Shown piece by piece: positions 1 to 7,920 of a stretch of DNA of 47,053 bases. How positions within the stretch are numbered: position 1 is the first letter of the stretch; each line of letters opens with the position of its first letter. This DNA is from Spirochaetes bacterium RBG_13_51_14 (lineage in GTDB: Bacteria > Spirochaetota > UBA4802 > UBA5550), in contig MIBH01000029.1 in assembly GCA_001829455.1 (NCBI GenBank), positions 20,661-67,713 of the forward strand. Reading direction: 5' to 3'. The translations under genes were made by a program, and so were the position numbers. The notes under the pieces were generated by a model. It was not told the DNA's origin, ran no database searches, and saw only the letters and a program-made list of their open reading frames with translations.

Positions 1-77
1 AGATGCGACTGAATTCATATGGGAATTCTTTTCCCGGCACCGGCGGCTCTGAACTGAGGAGCCGGGACTCACGCCAT

Positions 78-1070
78 CTATCGGCAGTTCTGTTCGAGCA
101 TTCCCTGGGCGCTAAACCACTCAAGGGTATCGCGGATTGTATCATTAATTGGCCGGGGCGTGTACCCGAGCTCGCGGGTGGCCTTCTCATGAGTGATGTA
201 CCGGTGGCTCCGTATCGTTTTCAGTGCATAGGGGGTGAATTTCGGCGTGACGTTTCGCATCTTCGAGACGGCAAGCACGCAGTATGACGGCAGGCTGCAG
301 AGCCATACCGGCGTGGCGAACCGCGGCGTTTTTTTGCAGTATATCTCCGATATGATGCGCGCAATGTCGCAGACGTGATGCCATGTGCCGCTCGCCAGAT
401 ACGCCTCGCCCGCTTTACCCTTTTTCTCCGCTGCGAGGGCGCAGTCGGCCACGTCGCGGGAATCGACCCAGTTGTATCCGCCATCTATGAGCGCCGGATA
501 ACGGCAGTGATAGATGTCGAGGAGCACCTCGCCCATGCGGGACGGCTTGAAATCGCAGGGTCCGATCACGGCGGTTGGATTGATGACGACGGTGTTGAGC
601 CCCCGGTCCACGGCCTTCAACGCTTCCAGCTGACCCATGGCCTTCGAGCGGTCGTAGTAGAATTCGTCATCATCGAGCGCGAGTCTCCGGGTTTCGTCGA
701 TAACCTGGTCCTTGGGATGCGATGAGTAGGCGTGGATCGAGCTGAAATGAACAAGCCGCTGAACGCGGTTCCGGAGACACGCTTCAATGACGTTCTGCGT
801 TCCCTCGATGTTTATTTTTTCAACCATGCCGCCCTCGGACCCGACAATGGAGATCTTCGCGGCCAGATGAAACACGGTCGTAACACCCCGACACAGCTTC
901 ATGAGGGAGTCCGGGTCAAGCACGTCGCCCCTGGCTGTTTCAACGTCAAGCCCCTGGATCGCCCGCAGGTCGTTGCGGACCAGGACCCGTACGGATCTTC
1001 CCTGCTCGAGAATTTTCCGCACCAGGCTTGCGCCCACGTGTCCCGTGGCGCCGGTTATTGCTATATCCAT
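78..1070 (-). CDS. NAD-dependent epimerase/dehydratase (extended SDR)
   Basis: A 330-residue extended short-chain dehydrogenase/reductase. The N-terminus carries the Rossmann motif GATGHVG (residues 7-13), followed by an acidic residue context for the nucleotide and the family's typical DV segment near residue 50. The active-site pair appears as YDRSK (Tyr and Lys four apart) in the middle of the protein, with the preceding Ser-rich strand 'VHFSSIHAY'. The length and pattern fit the dihydroflavonol-4-reductase/HpnA-like group that acts on nucleotide sugars or small carbonyl compounds, but the substrate cannot be told from sequence. It stands alone, divergent from the cysteine-synthesis pair across a 182-base AT-rich spacer. 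The fold call is sure; the function is only a class-level call. Confidence 0.85.
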   Translation of the reverse strand: MDIAITGATGHVGASLVRKILEQGRSVRVLVRNDLRAIQGLDVETARGDVLDPDSLMKLCRGVTTVFHLAAKISIVGSEGGMVEKINIEGTQNVIEACLRNRVQRLVHFSSIHAYSSHPKDQVIDETRRLALDDDEFYYDRSKAMGQLEALKAVDRGLNTVVINPTAVIGPCDFKPSRMGEVLLDIYHCRYPALIDGGYNWVDSRDVADCALAAEKKGKAGEAYLASGTWHHVCDIARIISEIYCKKTPRFATPVWLCSLPSYCVLAVSKMRNVTPKFTPYALKTIRSHRYITHEKATRELGYTPRPINDTIRDTLEWFSAQGMLEQNCR

Positions 1071-1181
1071 GTATCAAAACCTCGAACATTAAAAATCCGT
1101 ATGTCGCCGGTACGGATGCAACGGCGCTGTATCAGAGGTATCAACTATTATTTCGATTCTGTAAAAATCAAGTGAAAAACA

Positions 1182-1217
1182 TTTTTTTGAGAAGATACCT
1201 TGAATTGATGAAATAAT
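1182..1217 (+). promoter_or_regulatory. possible cysK promoter
   Basis: A TTGAGA hexamer at 1187-1192 is followed after 19 bases by AATAAT at 1212-1217 in a very AT-rich stretch just ahead of the cysteine-synthesis genes. The spacer is longer than ideal and no operator or riboswitch fold was recognised between it and the gene. Confidence 0.3.
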
Positions 1218-1252
1218 CATAAAAAATTACTTGCAAATCGGGCGGGTAAAAA

Positions 1253-2209
1253 TTGTATCATACAGAGAATCACCACAGAGGAGGAGCGGTCATCAGCGTT
1301 CTGGATGCAATAGGGAACACCCCCCTGGTCGAGATGAACCGGATATGGGACTCGAAAGAAACCGGCGTTCGGATATTGGCCAAGCTCGAGGGCGCCAACC
1401 CGGGAGGCTCGGTCAAGGACCGTCCGGCTTTCTATATGATTAAAAAGGCGATTAAATCGGGGGAGCTCACCAAGGACAAGATAATCCTTGAACCGACATC
1501 GGGGAACACCGGCATTGGCATGGCCATGATCGCCTCCGCAATGGGGTACCGGATCAAGCTCACCATGCCCGCCTGCGTGAGCGAGGAGCGGCGCTCCATA
1601 CTCATCGCCATGGGGGCTGAGCTGGAGCTGACTCCCGGCTGCGACAAGACCGACGGCGCCATCACGCGGGCGCATCACATCATCGAACACTTTCATGAAA
1701 CGTACTACATGCCGAACCAGTTCGGGAATCCAGTCAACTGGCTCGCGCATTACGAGACCACGGCGCCGGAAATCGTGCGCGATACCGGGGGTGAGGCCGA
1801 TGTCTTCGTGGCCGGCATGGGAACCACGGGCACCCTTATGGGCTGCTCGCGATATTTCCGCGAGCATAACCCGCGCACCAGGGTGATGGGCATCGAACCG
1901 GCGCTCAATCACCGGATACAGGGGCTTAAGAACATGAACGAATCCATCGTTCCCGCCATCTACGATCCATCTCTCCTTGACGGAAAACTGGAGTGTTCCG
2001 ACGACGACGCCTTTGACACCACGCGAAACCTGGCGCTCATGGAAGGCCTCTTCTGCGGCATTTCCAGCGGCGCCGCCATGTGGGGCGCAATGACGGCGGC
2101 CCGTGACCTGCCGCGCGGCTCCACCGTGGTCGTCCTCTTTCCTGACCGGGGGGACCGGTATCTTTCGACCGAAGTTTTCCGCTCGGTATGCGCAATCTGC
2201 CCCCCGTAA
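1253..2209 (+). CDS. cysK: cysteine synthase (PLP-dependent, CysK/CysM type)
   Basis: Makes cysteine from O-acetylserine (or an activated serine) and sulfide. The fold type II PLP enzyme signature is clear: GNTPL near the N-terminus, the Schiff-base lysine in GGSVKDR (residue 55 counted from the TTG at 1253), the substrate loop EPTSGNTG, the phosphate-binding loop GMGTTGT and the late SSGAA segment that contacts the pyridine nitrogen. The start is unusual. The frame opens at TTG 1253 with no good ribosome site, while a strong GGAGGAG (1280-1286) lies 5 bases ahead of an in-frame ATC at 1292, which would give a normal-length N-terminus. cysE follows after 59 bases, so the two probably share a transcript. 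Whether it is strictly CysK or CysM cannot be decided here. Confidence 0.9.
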   Translation: MYHTENHHRGGAVISVLDAIGNTPLVEMNRIWDSKETGVRILAKLEGANPGGSVKDRPAFYMIKKAIKSGELTKDKIILEPTSGNTGIGMAMIASAMGYRIKLTMPACVSEERRSILIAMGAELELTPGCDKTDGAITRAHHIIEHFHETYYMPNQFGNPVNWLAHYETTAPEIVRDTGGEADVFVAGMGTTGTLMGCSRYFREHNPRTRVMGIEPALNHRIQGLKNMNESIVPAIYDPSLLDGKLECSDDDAFDTTRNLALMEGLFCGISSGAAMWGAMTAARDLPRGSTVVVLFPDRGDRYLSTEVFRSVCAICPP

Positions 2210-2268
2210 TTCGGCCATCATCATGATACAATTGAAGGCGTCGTCCTTCGCCACAAGAGGAGGCATCC

Positions 2269-3225
2269 ATGAAATGCGGCATCGGGAATTATGAAAACGA
2301 CCGGCTCACGGAGCGGATTCTCAATGAGATCGTCGGTGAGCTCTGCAGACCCGAATCATACCAGGCGGTGTATCACCGGACCTATCACGACTTTCTTATG
2401 CCGTCGGTCGAGGCTCTCCGGGAGATCGTCGATCTGCTGAAATCGATACTCTTTCCCGGGTATTTCATCCATTCTGACGTCAAGCCCGAGACCATGAAGT
2501 ACTACATCGGGTCGACGATCGACAAGGTGTACCGGAATCTGGCGGAGCAGATCAAGCGCGGTTTCTGCTTCTCCTGCGCTGAAGCTGGGGACGATGATCA
2601 TGTCTGCGAGGACTGCGAGCGGAAATCGAAGGATGTGGCTCAGAAATTCCTTCACCGGCTGTCTCGGTTGCGGGCTTTTCTCACGCTCGACGCCCTGGCC
2701 GCCTACCGGGGCGACCCGGCGGCGAAGGGCGTGGGGGAGACCATATTCTGCTATCCCAGCCTGTCGGCCCTGGCCAATCATCGAATCGCCCACGAGCTCT
2801 ACATTCAGGATGTTCCGCTCATTCCGAGGATCATTTCCGAGATGGCCCATTCGGACACGGGGATCGATATCCATCCCGGAGCCAAAATCGGCGAATCGTT
2901 CTTCATAGACCACGGCACCGGGACCGTCATCGGGGAAACGGCGATTATCGGGAACAACGTACGCATCTACCAGGGCGTAACCCTGGGCGCAAAGAGCTTC
3001 CCGCTCGACGCCACGGGGAATCCCATCAAGGGAATTCCCCGCCACCCGATCGTTGAGGACGACGTGATCATTTATTCCGGCGCCACGATACTGGGGAGAG
3101 TTACAATTGGCAAGGGCGCCGAGATCGGCGGCAACGTCTGGCTCACGCACGACGTCCCGCCCGGGGCTCGCATCGTGCAGGGGAAGGCGGAAGAGATCTA
3201 TTTCAGCAGCGGTCTGGGGATCTAG
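2269..3225 (+). CDS. cysE: serine O-acetyltransferase
   Basis: Acetylates serine with acetyl-CoA to give the substrate of the enzyme encoded just upstream, so the pair forms a complete cysteine branch. At 318 residues it is the long form: an alpha-helical N-terminal region of about 180 residues, then a left-handed beta-helix of hexapeptide repeats with the catalytic DIHPGAKIG and the acetyl-CoA segment near HGTGTVIGET. The N-terminal domain holds a four-cysteine knuckle, C100-x2-C103-x9-C113-x2-C116, probably a structural metal site. I recall similar cysteines in some long serine acetyltransferases of anaerobes. ATG 2269 has a good ribosome site (AAGAGGAGG, 7 bases). The C-terminus lacks an obvious extended tail for complex formation with CysK. 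Confidence 0.93.
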   Translation: MKCGIGNYENDRLTERILNEIVGELCRPESYQAVYHRTYHDFLMPSVEALREIVDLLKSILFPGYFIHSDVKPETMKYYIGSTIDKVYRNLAEQIKRGFCFSCAEAGDDDHVCEDCERKSKDVAQKFLHRLSRLRAFLTLDALAAYRGDPAAKGVGETIFCYPSLSALANHRIAHELYIQDVPLIPRIISEMAHSDTGIDIHPGAKIGESFFIDHGTGTVIGETAIIGNNVRIYQGVTLGAKSFPLDATGNPIKGIPRHPIVEDDVIIYSGATILGRVTIGKGAEIGGNVWLTHDVPPGARIVQGKAEEIYFSSGLGI

Positions 3226-3282
3226 ACGTTTCTTTTCATCAGGGTCTGGGCCGCGGCGATCACCGGAGTACACACGTAATTA

Positions 3283-3344
3283 TAGAATTTACTAAAATTC
3301 TCAATATTTAATTTGACAAAGTTTAAGAACATTAGTAAATTCTA
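3283..3344 (+). promoter_or_regulatory. promoter of the selenoprotein gene, bracketed by a 13-bp perfect inverted repeat
   Basis: TTGACA (3313-3318), a 17-base spacer and TAAATT (3336-3341) form a good sigma-70-type promoter. Two perfect inverted arms, TAGAATTTACTAA (3283-3295) and TTAGTAAATTCTA (3332-3344), flank it. The right arm covers the -10 element and the left arm lies about 49 bp upstream centre to centre. Each arm is itself close to a 14-bp palindrome, so each could bind a dimeric repressor. The regulator is unknown. Confidence 0.6.
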
Positions 3345-3372
3345 ATTAATGGCTCTTTTTATGGAGGTCACT

Positions 3373-3675
3373 TTGAATATAAAGGTCACTGAAACAGCAC
3401 GGGATAAACTGAACAAGGTATTTTCTGAATCTGAATTAAAAAATCCAACTCTGAGACTTATATTTTCGGGATATGGTTGAGGCGGACCCCGTTTGGGGCT
3501 GGCTCTGGATGAGCTGGAAGGCAGCGGGGATCAGATTTTTGACAGCAAAGGATTGAAGATACTGGTCGATAAAAGGGTAATCGGATACCTGGATACTATT
3601 CCTGCTCTTACCGTTAATTTTTTGGAAACACAATACGGATCAGGTTTTGTCATAGAGGGAACCGGTTCGTGCTGA
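3373..3675 (+). CDS. HesB-like selenoprotein (Sec encoded by in-frame TGA 3478-3480)
   Basis: A 100-residue protein related to the A-type Fe-S carrier fold (HesB/IscA). I propose a TTG start at 3373 with GGAGG five bases upstream. The reading frame then runs to TGA at codon 36 and continues without another stop to TGA 3673-3675. The context is SGYG-U-GGPRLGLALDE, so Sec stands where the first conserved cysteine of HesB proteins is expected. I recall a described family in which this cysteine is Sec in several members (TIGR01911, HesB-related (seleno)protein). The protein ends in GTGSC, one cysteine rather than the usual CGC. Conserved sequence on both sides of the TGA argues against a pseudogene. 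A hairpin 18 bases downstream fits a bacterial SECIS. It has its own promoter and is convergent with the O2-defence unit. Confidence 0.82.
3499..3517 (+). promoter_or_regulatory. candidate bacterial SECIS hairpin
   Basis: Seven base pairs (3499-3505 with 3511-3517, including two G-U pairs) close the five-base loop UGGAU. The loop begins 26 bases after the TGA at 3478-3480 and has G in its second position. As I recall them, these match the published rules for bacterial SECIS elements: loop 16-37 bases downstream of UGA and a G among the first two loop bases. Confidence 0.55.
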
Positions 3676-3692
3676 TACGATATAGTCAGAGG

Positions 3693-3721
3693 ATCGCAGC
3701 GTGCCTGAGGCACGCTGCGAT
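3693..3721. terminator. strong bidirectional terminator-like hairpin between convergent units
   Basis: A perfect 13-bp stem (3693-3705 with 3709-3721) with a TGA loop sits between the ends of the selenoprotein gene and rubrerythrin, which converge here. There is no real U-run on either side, so the case rests on stem strength and position. Confidence 0.6.
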
Positions 3722-3734
3722 TGATTCTAAAGCA

Positions 3735-4310
3735 TTAGAATTTTTCCGCCAGAACCTCGAAGTATGATTTCGGGTGCAGGCATGTAGGGCAGGCGTCCGG
3801 CGCGCTATCGCCTTCATGAATATACCCGCAGTTCCTGCATTTCCACTTGGTTTTCTCTTTTTTCTTGAATACAGTCCCGTCCTGGATATTCTTTAAAAGA
3901 GCCAGGTAGCGAGCCTCATGATGAACTTCGACGTCAGCTATTCGACGCCAGGCTATGGCGATATCCTTGAAGCCTTCCTGATCGGCGATATCGGCGAATC
4001 CCGGATATAATGTGGTATGCTCCTCGTTTTCACCAGCCGCAGCTGCTTTCAGGTTTTCCGCGGTGCTCCCGATGACGCCGGCGGGATAGGAGGCGTTTAT
4101 TTCGACCATGCCACCCTCGAGGAATTTGAAAAAGCGCTTTGCGTGCTCTTTCTCATTCTCGGCTGTCTCGATGAATATCGCCGCTATCTGCTCGTAACCC
4201 TCTTTCTTCGCCTGAGAGGCGAAAAAGGTATAGCGGTTCCGCGCCTGTGATTCACCGGCGAAAGACGCCAGAAGATTTTTCTCGGTTTTTGTGCCTTTTA
4301 TGCTTTTCAT
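3735..4310 (-). CDS. rbr: rubrerythrin
   Basis: A non-haem diiron peroxidase that reduces H2O2 with electrons from rubredoxin; cytoplasmic. The N-terminal ferritin-like four-helix domain (about residues 1-145) carries the carboxylate and histidine ligands: Glu20, the ENEKEH pair Glu53/His56, and the later EVHHE helix. The C-terminal rubredoxin domain has CRNC and CPTC. The 191-residue length is standard. ATG 4310 has GGAGG seven bases upstream. It is the last gene of the O2-defence unit, 20 bases after ferritin, and a strong hairpin follows the stop. Confidence 0.96.
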   Translation of the reverse strand: MKSIKGTKTEKNLLASFAGESQARNRYTFFASQAKKEGYEQIAAIFIETAENEKEHAKRFFKFLEGGMVEINASYPAGVIGSTAENLKAAAAGENEEHTTLYPGFADIADQEGFKDIAIAWRRIADVEVHHEARYLALLKNIQDGTVFKKKEKTKWKCRNCGYIHEGDSAPDACPTCLHPKSYFEVLAEKF

Positions 4311-4330
4311 CTGTACCTCCGTAATTTTAA

Positions 4331-4864
4331 TTAGGCAGTGGCCGGGCCGGCGAGCCCGGCAAAGAGCAATGGGTTCAGGGCCCGGCCGCCTAGTTCGCGG
4401 TCTTTCATCAGCAGACCGTTTCCGTCGTTTCCTATCAGCTTCAGTTCGTCGAGAATCTCGAGCGCCGAAGCCTCCTCCTCAACCTGTTCCGTGACGAACC
4501 ACTGGAGCATGGCGTTGGACGCATGGTCCTTTTCGGCGATCGCCAGGTTGACGAGTTCGTTGATCAGTCCCGTTACCTTTTGCTCGTGTTTGAGCACTTC
4601 CTCGAACACGTTTTCCGGCGACTTCCAGTCAGTGGCCGGGCCTTCAATCGGTTTCATGAGAACGCGCCCCCCCCGGTCAAAAAGATAGGTGTAGAACTTT
4701 CTCGCATGGCCGAACTCCTCAGCCGTCTGCACTTCCATCCAGTGAGCGAACCCCTTGAGGCCCCTGTTCTGAAAATATGCCGACATGGACAGGTAGAGGT
4801 ACGCGGAATAAATTTCCGCGTTAATCTGGTTGTTGATCGCTTCTTCTATTTTCTTGTTTATCAT
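4331..4864 (-). CDS. ftnA: ferritin (FtnA type)
   Basis: Iron-storage ferritin of 177 residues. Ferroxidase-centre ligands are visible in helix A ([11 protein letters not shown], Glu17) and helix B ([10 protein letters not shown], with Glu50/His53), with further glutamates in the [13 protein letters not shown] helix. No haem-binding bacterioferritin Met pattern was recognised. It would take Fe(II) out of reach of peroxide, which fits its neighbours desulfoferrodoxin (18 bases upstream) and rubrerythrin (20 bases downstream). An AGGAG sits ten bases before ATG 4864. The C-terminal tail is Gly/Ala/Pro rich and ends in AGPATA. Confidence 0.95.
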   Translation of the reverse strand: MINKKIEEAINNQINAEIYSAYLYLSMSAYFQNRGLKGFAHWMEVQTAEEFGHARKFYTYLFDRGGRVLMKPIEGPATDWKSPENVFEEVLKHEQKVTGLINELVNLAIAEKDHASNAMLQWFVTEQVEEEASALEILDELKLIGNDGNGLLMKDRELGGRALNPLLFAGLAGPATA

Positions 4865-4882
4865 GGGATATGGTCTCCTGAG

Positions 4883-5260
4883 TTATTTTTTCCAGAGTCC
4901 GTGGAGATTGCAGTATTCCCGGACCGTAGCTTTTTCATCCACGCAGCAGAATTCGGCCGCGGGCGACTGGCCCGGTTTCAGGAACTTTCGGTCCGACGTT
5001 CCGTCCGGGGCGATGACCTGTATCCACTCGATGTAGTGCTTCTCTTCCATCGGATGCGCCACTTCTCCGACCTGGGCTTTTATGCCGCTGGCGGTTTTGC
5101 TGGCGACGGGCACGTGTTTCTCTTTTGCGGCGTCGGTCGTGTTTTCTTTCATGAGGATCATGTCCTCTCCGCAGCAGACGAGCGTACCGACCCCTTCATG
5201 CATTACTTCAACTATGTTGCCGCACACCTGGCATTTGTAAATCTCCAGTCGTTTTGTCAT
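4883..5260 (-). CDS. dfx: desulfoferrodoxin (2Fe superoxide reductase)
   Basis: Reduces superoxide to H2O2 without making O2, with rubredoxin as electron donor. The N-terminal desulforedoxin domain has the four cysteines C10, C13, C29 and C30. The C-terminal catalytic domain has the Fe(His)4Cys ligands H49 (in KHVPV), H69, H75, C117 and H120 (in YCNLHG), with the nearby Glu47 of the active-site loop. All metal ligands for both centres are present, so this is a class I, two-iron enzyme. ATG 5260 has GGAGG seven bases upstream. The H2O2 it makes would go to the rubrerythrin two genes downstream. Confidence 0.96.
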   Translation of the reverse strand: MTKRLEIYKCQVCGNIVEVMHEGVGTLVCCGEDMILMKENTTDAAKEKHVPVASKTASGIKAQVGEVAHPMEEKHYIEWIQVIAPDGTSDRKFLKPGQSPAAEFCCVDEKATVREYCNLHGLWKK

Positions 5261-5292
5261 TTTGTTACCTCCATAAATATGATATGTAATAA

Positions 5293-5324
5293 ATGGAACA
5301 GGAATGTCTGAATGTCTGTTCCAT
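5293..5324 (-). other. inverted repeat between cydB and dfx
   Basis: ATGGAACAG (5293-5301) and CTGTTCCAT (5316-5324) form a perfect 9-bp inverted repeat around a 14-base loop in the 79-base gap between cydB and dfx. No U-run follows on the transcribed strand. It could be an mRNA processing or partial attenuation site; this is inference. Confidence 0.35.
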
Positions 5325-5339
5325 GATTTCTTCCATGCA

Positions 5340-6338
5340 TTACAGATTCACCTTTCCTTTAAAGATCCGGTATGCATAAACAGTATATACAAGAACCATC
5401 GGCATGCCGATCGCGGCTATGGTCAGCATCACCGTGAGCGTCAGTTCGCTGGATGAGGAATTATAGATGGACAGGTGAAGGCCGGAACCTCCCGCGGCTT
5501 TCACCAGATGGGGGAATTGGTACGATCCGGCAATGCCCCATAATCCGATGAATGAGAGTGATGTCATGAGGAATGGCACTTTATCATTGGTGCGGCCCAT
5601 CCATACTCTGCCGATGACGAGGGAGATGATCACTACGGCGGCACCTATCCAGCCAAGCGGGCTTTTCAAACTGCCGGGAAGATACAATCCGGACATGATT
5701 GCTGAAATTATCAGCATGATGAGGAAAAGAATCCAGAGCCGCTTGCCCATGAGCCGGGCGCGATCATGGAGCGGCCCTTCGGTTTTCAAGGCAGCGTAGG
5801 TGCAGCCGTGCACAAGAATGGCCGATAGGCCCGTAAGGCCGACCGCGATCGGAAACGGCCGGAGCAAGGTAAAAAAGCTGCCGGTGAATTCCATGCTGTC
5901 GCTCAGGGGGATGCCCTCGACGACGTTTCCGAGCGCGACCCCGAACAGCAGTGAAGGGAGCAGGCTGCCGATCGCGAACGCCCATTTCCAGAAGGAGCGC
6001 CTCGGCTCGTCGAGCGACCAGAACTCCAGCGAAACCGCCCTGAAGATCAGGGCGAAGAGGACGAGCATCAGGGCGAGATAGAAGCCGCTGAACACGGTCG
6101 CGTACGCATGGGGAAACGCTGCGAAGAGCGCGCCCCCGGCGGTAAGGAGCCATACTTCATTGCCGTCCCATACGGGCCCGATAGCGGTAAACAAAGCCAC
6201 GGTGTCGTTTTTGTCCTTCGCCATGAAGGGGAGGAGTATGCCGATTCCCAGGTCAAACCCGTCCAGTACGGAATATCCGGCCAGGAGAATGCCGATGAGG
6301 AAAAACCAGATTATCTGTAAAACTTGTAGCGTGTCCAT
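5340..6338 (-). CDS. cydB: cytochrome bd quinol oxidase subunit II
   Basis: Second subunit of the bd-type terminal oxidase, a 332-residue integral membrane protein with about eight to nine hydrophobic segments. The N-terminus shows the family pattern with [13 protein letters not shown], and the [23 protein letters not shown] stretch is diagnostic. ATG 6338 follows the cydA stop after one base, so the two are probably translationally coupled. With cydA it gives high-affinity O2 reduction at the membrane, used by anaerobes as O2 scavenging. Confidence 0.97.
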   Translation of the reverse strand: MDTLQVLQIIWFFLIGILLAGYSVLDGFDLGIGILLPFMAKDKNDTVALFTAIGPVWDGNEVWLLTAGGALFAAFPHAYATVFSGFYLALMLVLFALIFRAVSLEFWSLDEPRRSFWKWAFAIGSLLPSLLFGVALGNVVEGIPLSDSMEFTGSFFTLLRPFPIAVGLTGLSAILVHGCTYAALKTEGPLHDRARLMGKRLWILFLIMLIISAIMSGLYLPGSLKSPLGWIGAAVVIISLVIGRVWMGRTNDKVPFLMTSLSFIGLWGIAGSYQFPHLVKAAGGSGLHLSIYNSSSSELTLTVMLTIAAIGMPMVLVYTVYAYRIFKGKVNL

Positions 6339-6339
6339 G

Positions 6340-7671
6340 CTATTCTCCGATATATCCGAGAGTGACGTTATCCGGCCCCTTTTTTACAATGCTAACCAAT
6401 ATCTTGATAAACACCGCAAAGAGTAGAAGGTAGATGACGCTGAACATAATAATAGTAAACAGGATCTGTCCGGCCGGGACCACGACCGATGCCGCATCGA
6501 TTGTTTTGAGGACCCGGTAAACGGCCCAGGGCTGCCTGCCGATCTCAGCGGACATCCACCCGAGTTCGTTTGATATAAAGGGAAGCGGCGTAGCGAGTAC
6601 AAGAATCCAAAGATACCACCGCGAATCAAAGAGCCTGTTCCTGAACCTGAGAATGAGCGCGATCAGGGCCAGGAGGGCGAAGAAAGACCCGAGGCCGATC
6701 ATGCCGTGGTAGGTGAGGTACGATATGAATACCGAGGGTAGTTCATCAGGCTGAAATTCGTTCAGTCCCTGTACCGTCGCATTGGGATCAAAATAAATGG
6801 CGATGCTCAGGAGTTTGGGCACGGCGATCTCGAATCGGGTTTTTTTCGCTGCCGTGTCGGGAATCCCGATGACGGACATGGGCGCTCCCGCGCGGCTCTG
6901 CCAGAGCGCTTCAAAGGCCGCCATTTTCTCCGGCTGGGTTTTGGCCACCTGCACCGAATGGGAGTGACCGGACACGAACTGAATGATCGCCGTCGCGGTG
7001 AATATCCAGAGCGCGAGCGAGAGGAGCGGCCGCGCCGCCTCGGTGTCGCGCTCTTTCAGAAGGTACCACGAGCTGACGCCCGCCGTAAAGAGCGTACCCG
7101 TTATCCATCCGCCGATGATCGTGTGAAGAAAACGCACGATTGTGGAGCCGTTGAGCGCGGCCTCGTAAAAGTTTGTGAGAACGGCCCTGCCTCCTTCGAT
7201 GGTGTAACCGGCGGGCGTCTGCATCCATGAGTTGGCGATGATGATCCAGAGACCGGAAAGATGGGAGGCGAAAAACACCAGGAACACGGAGAGCAGGTAG
7301 AATCGTTTGGAGACCCTGTTCCTGCCGAATATCAGAATACCGAGGAACACCGACTCCATGAAAAAGGCGAATATCCCTTCGGCGGCAAGGGGGGCTCCGA
7401 ATATATCGCCCACCATTCTCGAGTAATTCGACCAGTTCGTGCCGAAGGAGAATTCCAGCACGATTCCGGTCGCGACTCCCATCACGAAGACCAGCCCCAT
7501 AATCTTGACCATAAACGTGGAAATTTTTTTATACAGCTCGCTGTCAGACGTGTAATAAATTATTTCAAGAATAAGAATCACCAGCGAGAGCCCGAGGGTC
7601 AGCGGCGGGAAAATGAAATGAAAGCCGGCTGTCAGGCCGAATTGAATTCTTGAGAGTAATACCGGATCCAT
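6340..7671 (-). CDS. cydA: cytochrome bd quinol oxidase subunit I
   Basis: Haem-bearing subunit of the bd oxidase, 443 residues with about nine membrane segments. Visible landmarks are the haem-ligand histidine in GFHFIFPP (His18), the second histidine in FLHTIIGGWITG, and GRQPW after the methionine-bearing GWMSAEI segment. The Q-loop region between them is short, so this is the short-loop (CIO/S-type) class and not the E. coli long-loop form. The start ATG has GGGAG upstream. It lies 50 bases downstream of rubredoxin in the O2-defence unit. Confidence 0.97.
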   Translation of the reverse strand: MDPVLLSRIQFGLTAGFHFIFPPLTLGLSLVILILEIIYYTSDSELYKKISTFMVKIMGLVFVMGVATGIVLEFSFGTNWSNYSRMVGDIFGAPLAAEGIFAFFMESVFLGILIFGRNRVSKRFYLLSVFLVFFASHLSGLWIIIANSWMQTPAGYTIEGGRAVLTNFYEAALNGSTIVRFLHTIIGGWITGTLFTAGVSSWYLLKERDTEAARPLLSLALWIFTATAIIQFVSGHSHSVQVAKTQPEKMAAFEALWQSRAGAPMSVIGIPDTAAKKTRFEIAVPKLLSIAIYFDPNATVQGLNEFQPDELPSVFISYLTYHGMIGLGSFFALLALIALILRFRNRLFDSRWYLWILVLATPLPFISNELGWMSAEIGRQPWAVYRVLKTIDAASVVVPAGQILFTIIMFSVIYLLLFAVFIKILVSIVKKGPDNVTLGYIGE

Positions 7672-7721
7672 GATTGTATGCTCCCTGATTTATCAGTATA
7701 AGCGGTGACGGCCGCTCGCGA

Positions 7722-7886
7722 CTAATCCTCGTACGGTTCGAACTGGTCCTTTGCCACGCCGCACTGCGGGCAGGTCCAGTCGTCGGGAAGGTCCTTGAAT
7801 GCCGTTCCCGGTTTGATGCCTGAATCCGGATCGCCCGCCGCCGGATCGTAGATATACCCGCATACTGAACAGATGTATTTCTTCAT
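7722..7886 (-). CDS. rubredoxin
   Basis: A 54-residue rubredoxin, shorter than many gene-calling cutoffs. It reads [14 protein letters not shown] at the start and has the two iron knuckles CSVCG and CPQCG, with the conserved [11 protein letters not shown] between them. ATG 7884-7886 is preceded by GGAGGAG at a good distance. It would carry electrons to rubrerythrin, desulfoferrodoxin and the FprA flavoprotein, all encoded in the same unit. The gap to perR upstream is long (147 bases) because it contains an 80-bp repeat-like element. Confidence 0.95.
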   Translation of the reverse strand: MKKYICSVCGYIYDPAAGDPDSGIKPGTAFKDLPDDWTCPQCGVAKDQFEPYED

Positions 7887-7920
7887 CCTTTACTCCTCCA
7901 ATCGCGTTTATTTTGTGGTA

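Noticed and set aside
44-64. Hairpin just past the end of the epimerase gene as terminator
   Set aside because: Six-pair stem with no U-run on either strand; too weak to call.
1217-2266. 349-codon minus-strand frame opposite cysK
   Set aside because: It is a shadow of a clear CysK coding region on the plus strand; no family features.
2356-3273. 305-codon minus-strand frame opposite cysE
   Set aside because: Shadow of a well-supported acetyltransferase gene in a GC-rich stretch.
3487-3498. CCCC-GTTT-GGGG hairpin as SECIS
   Set aside because: Only ten bases separate it from the TGA, closer than the usual window; the 3499-3517 hairpin fits better.
3673-3711. Second TGA after GSC read as another Sec
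   Set aside because: The frame beyond it runs into the terminator hairpin and has no HesB-like sequence; it is a normal stop.
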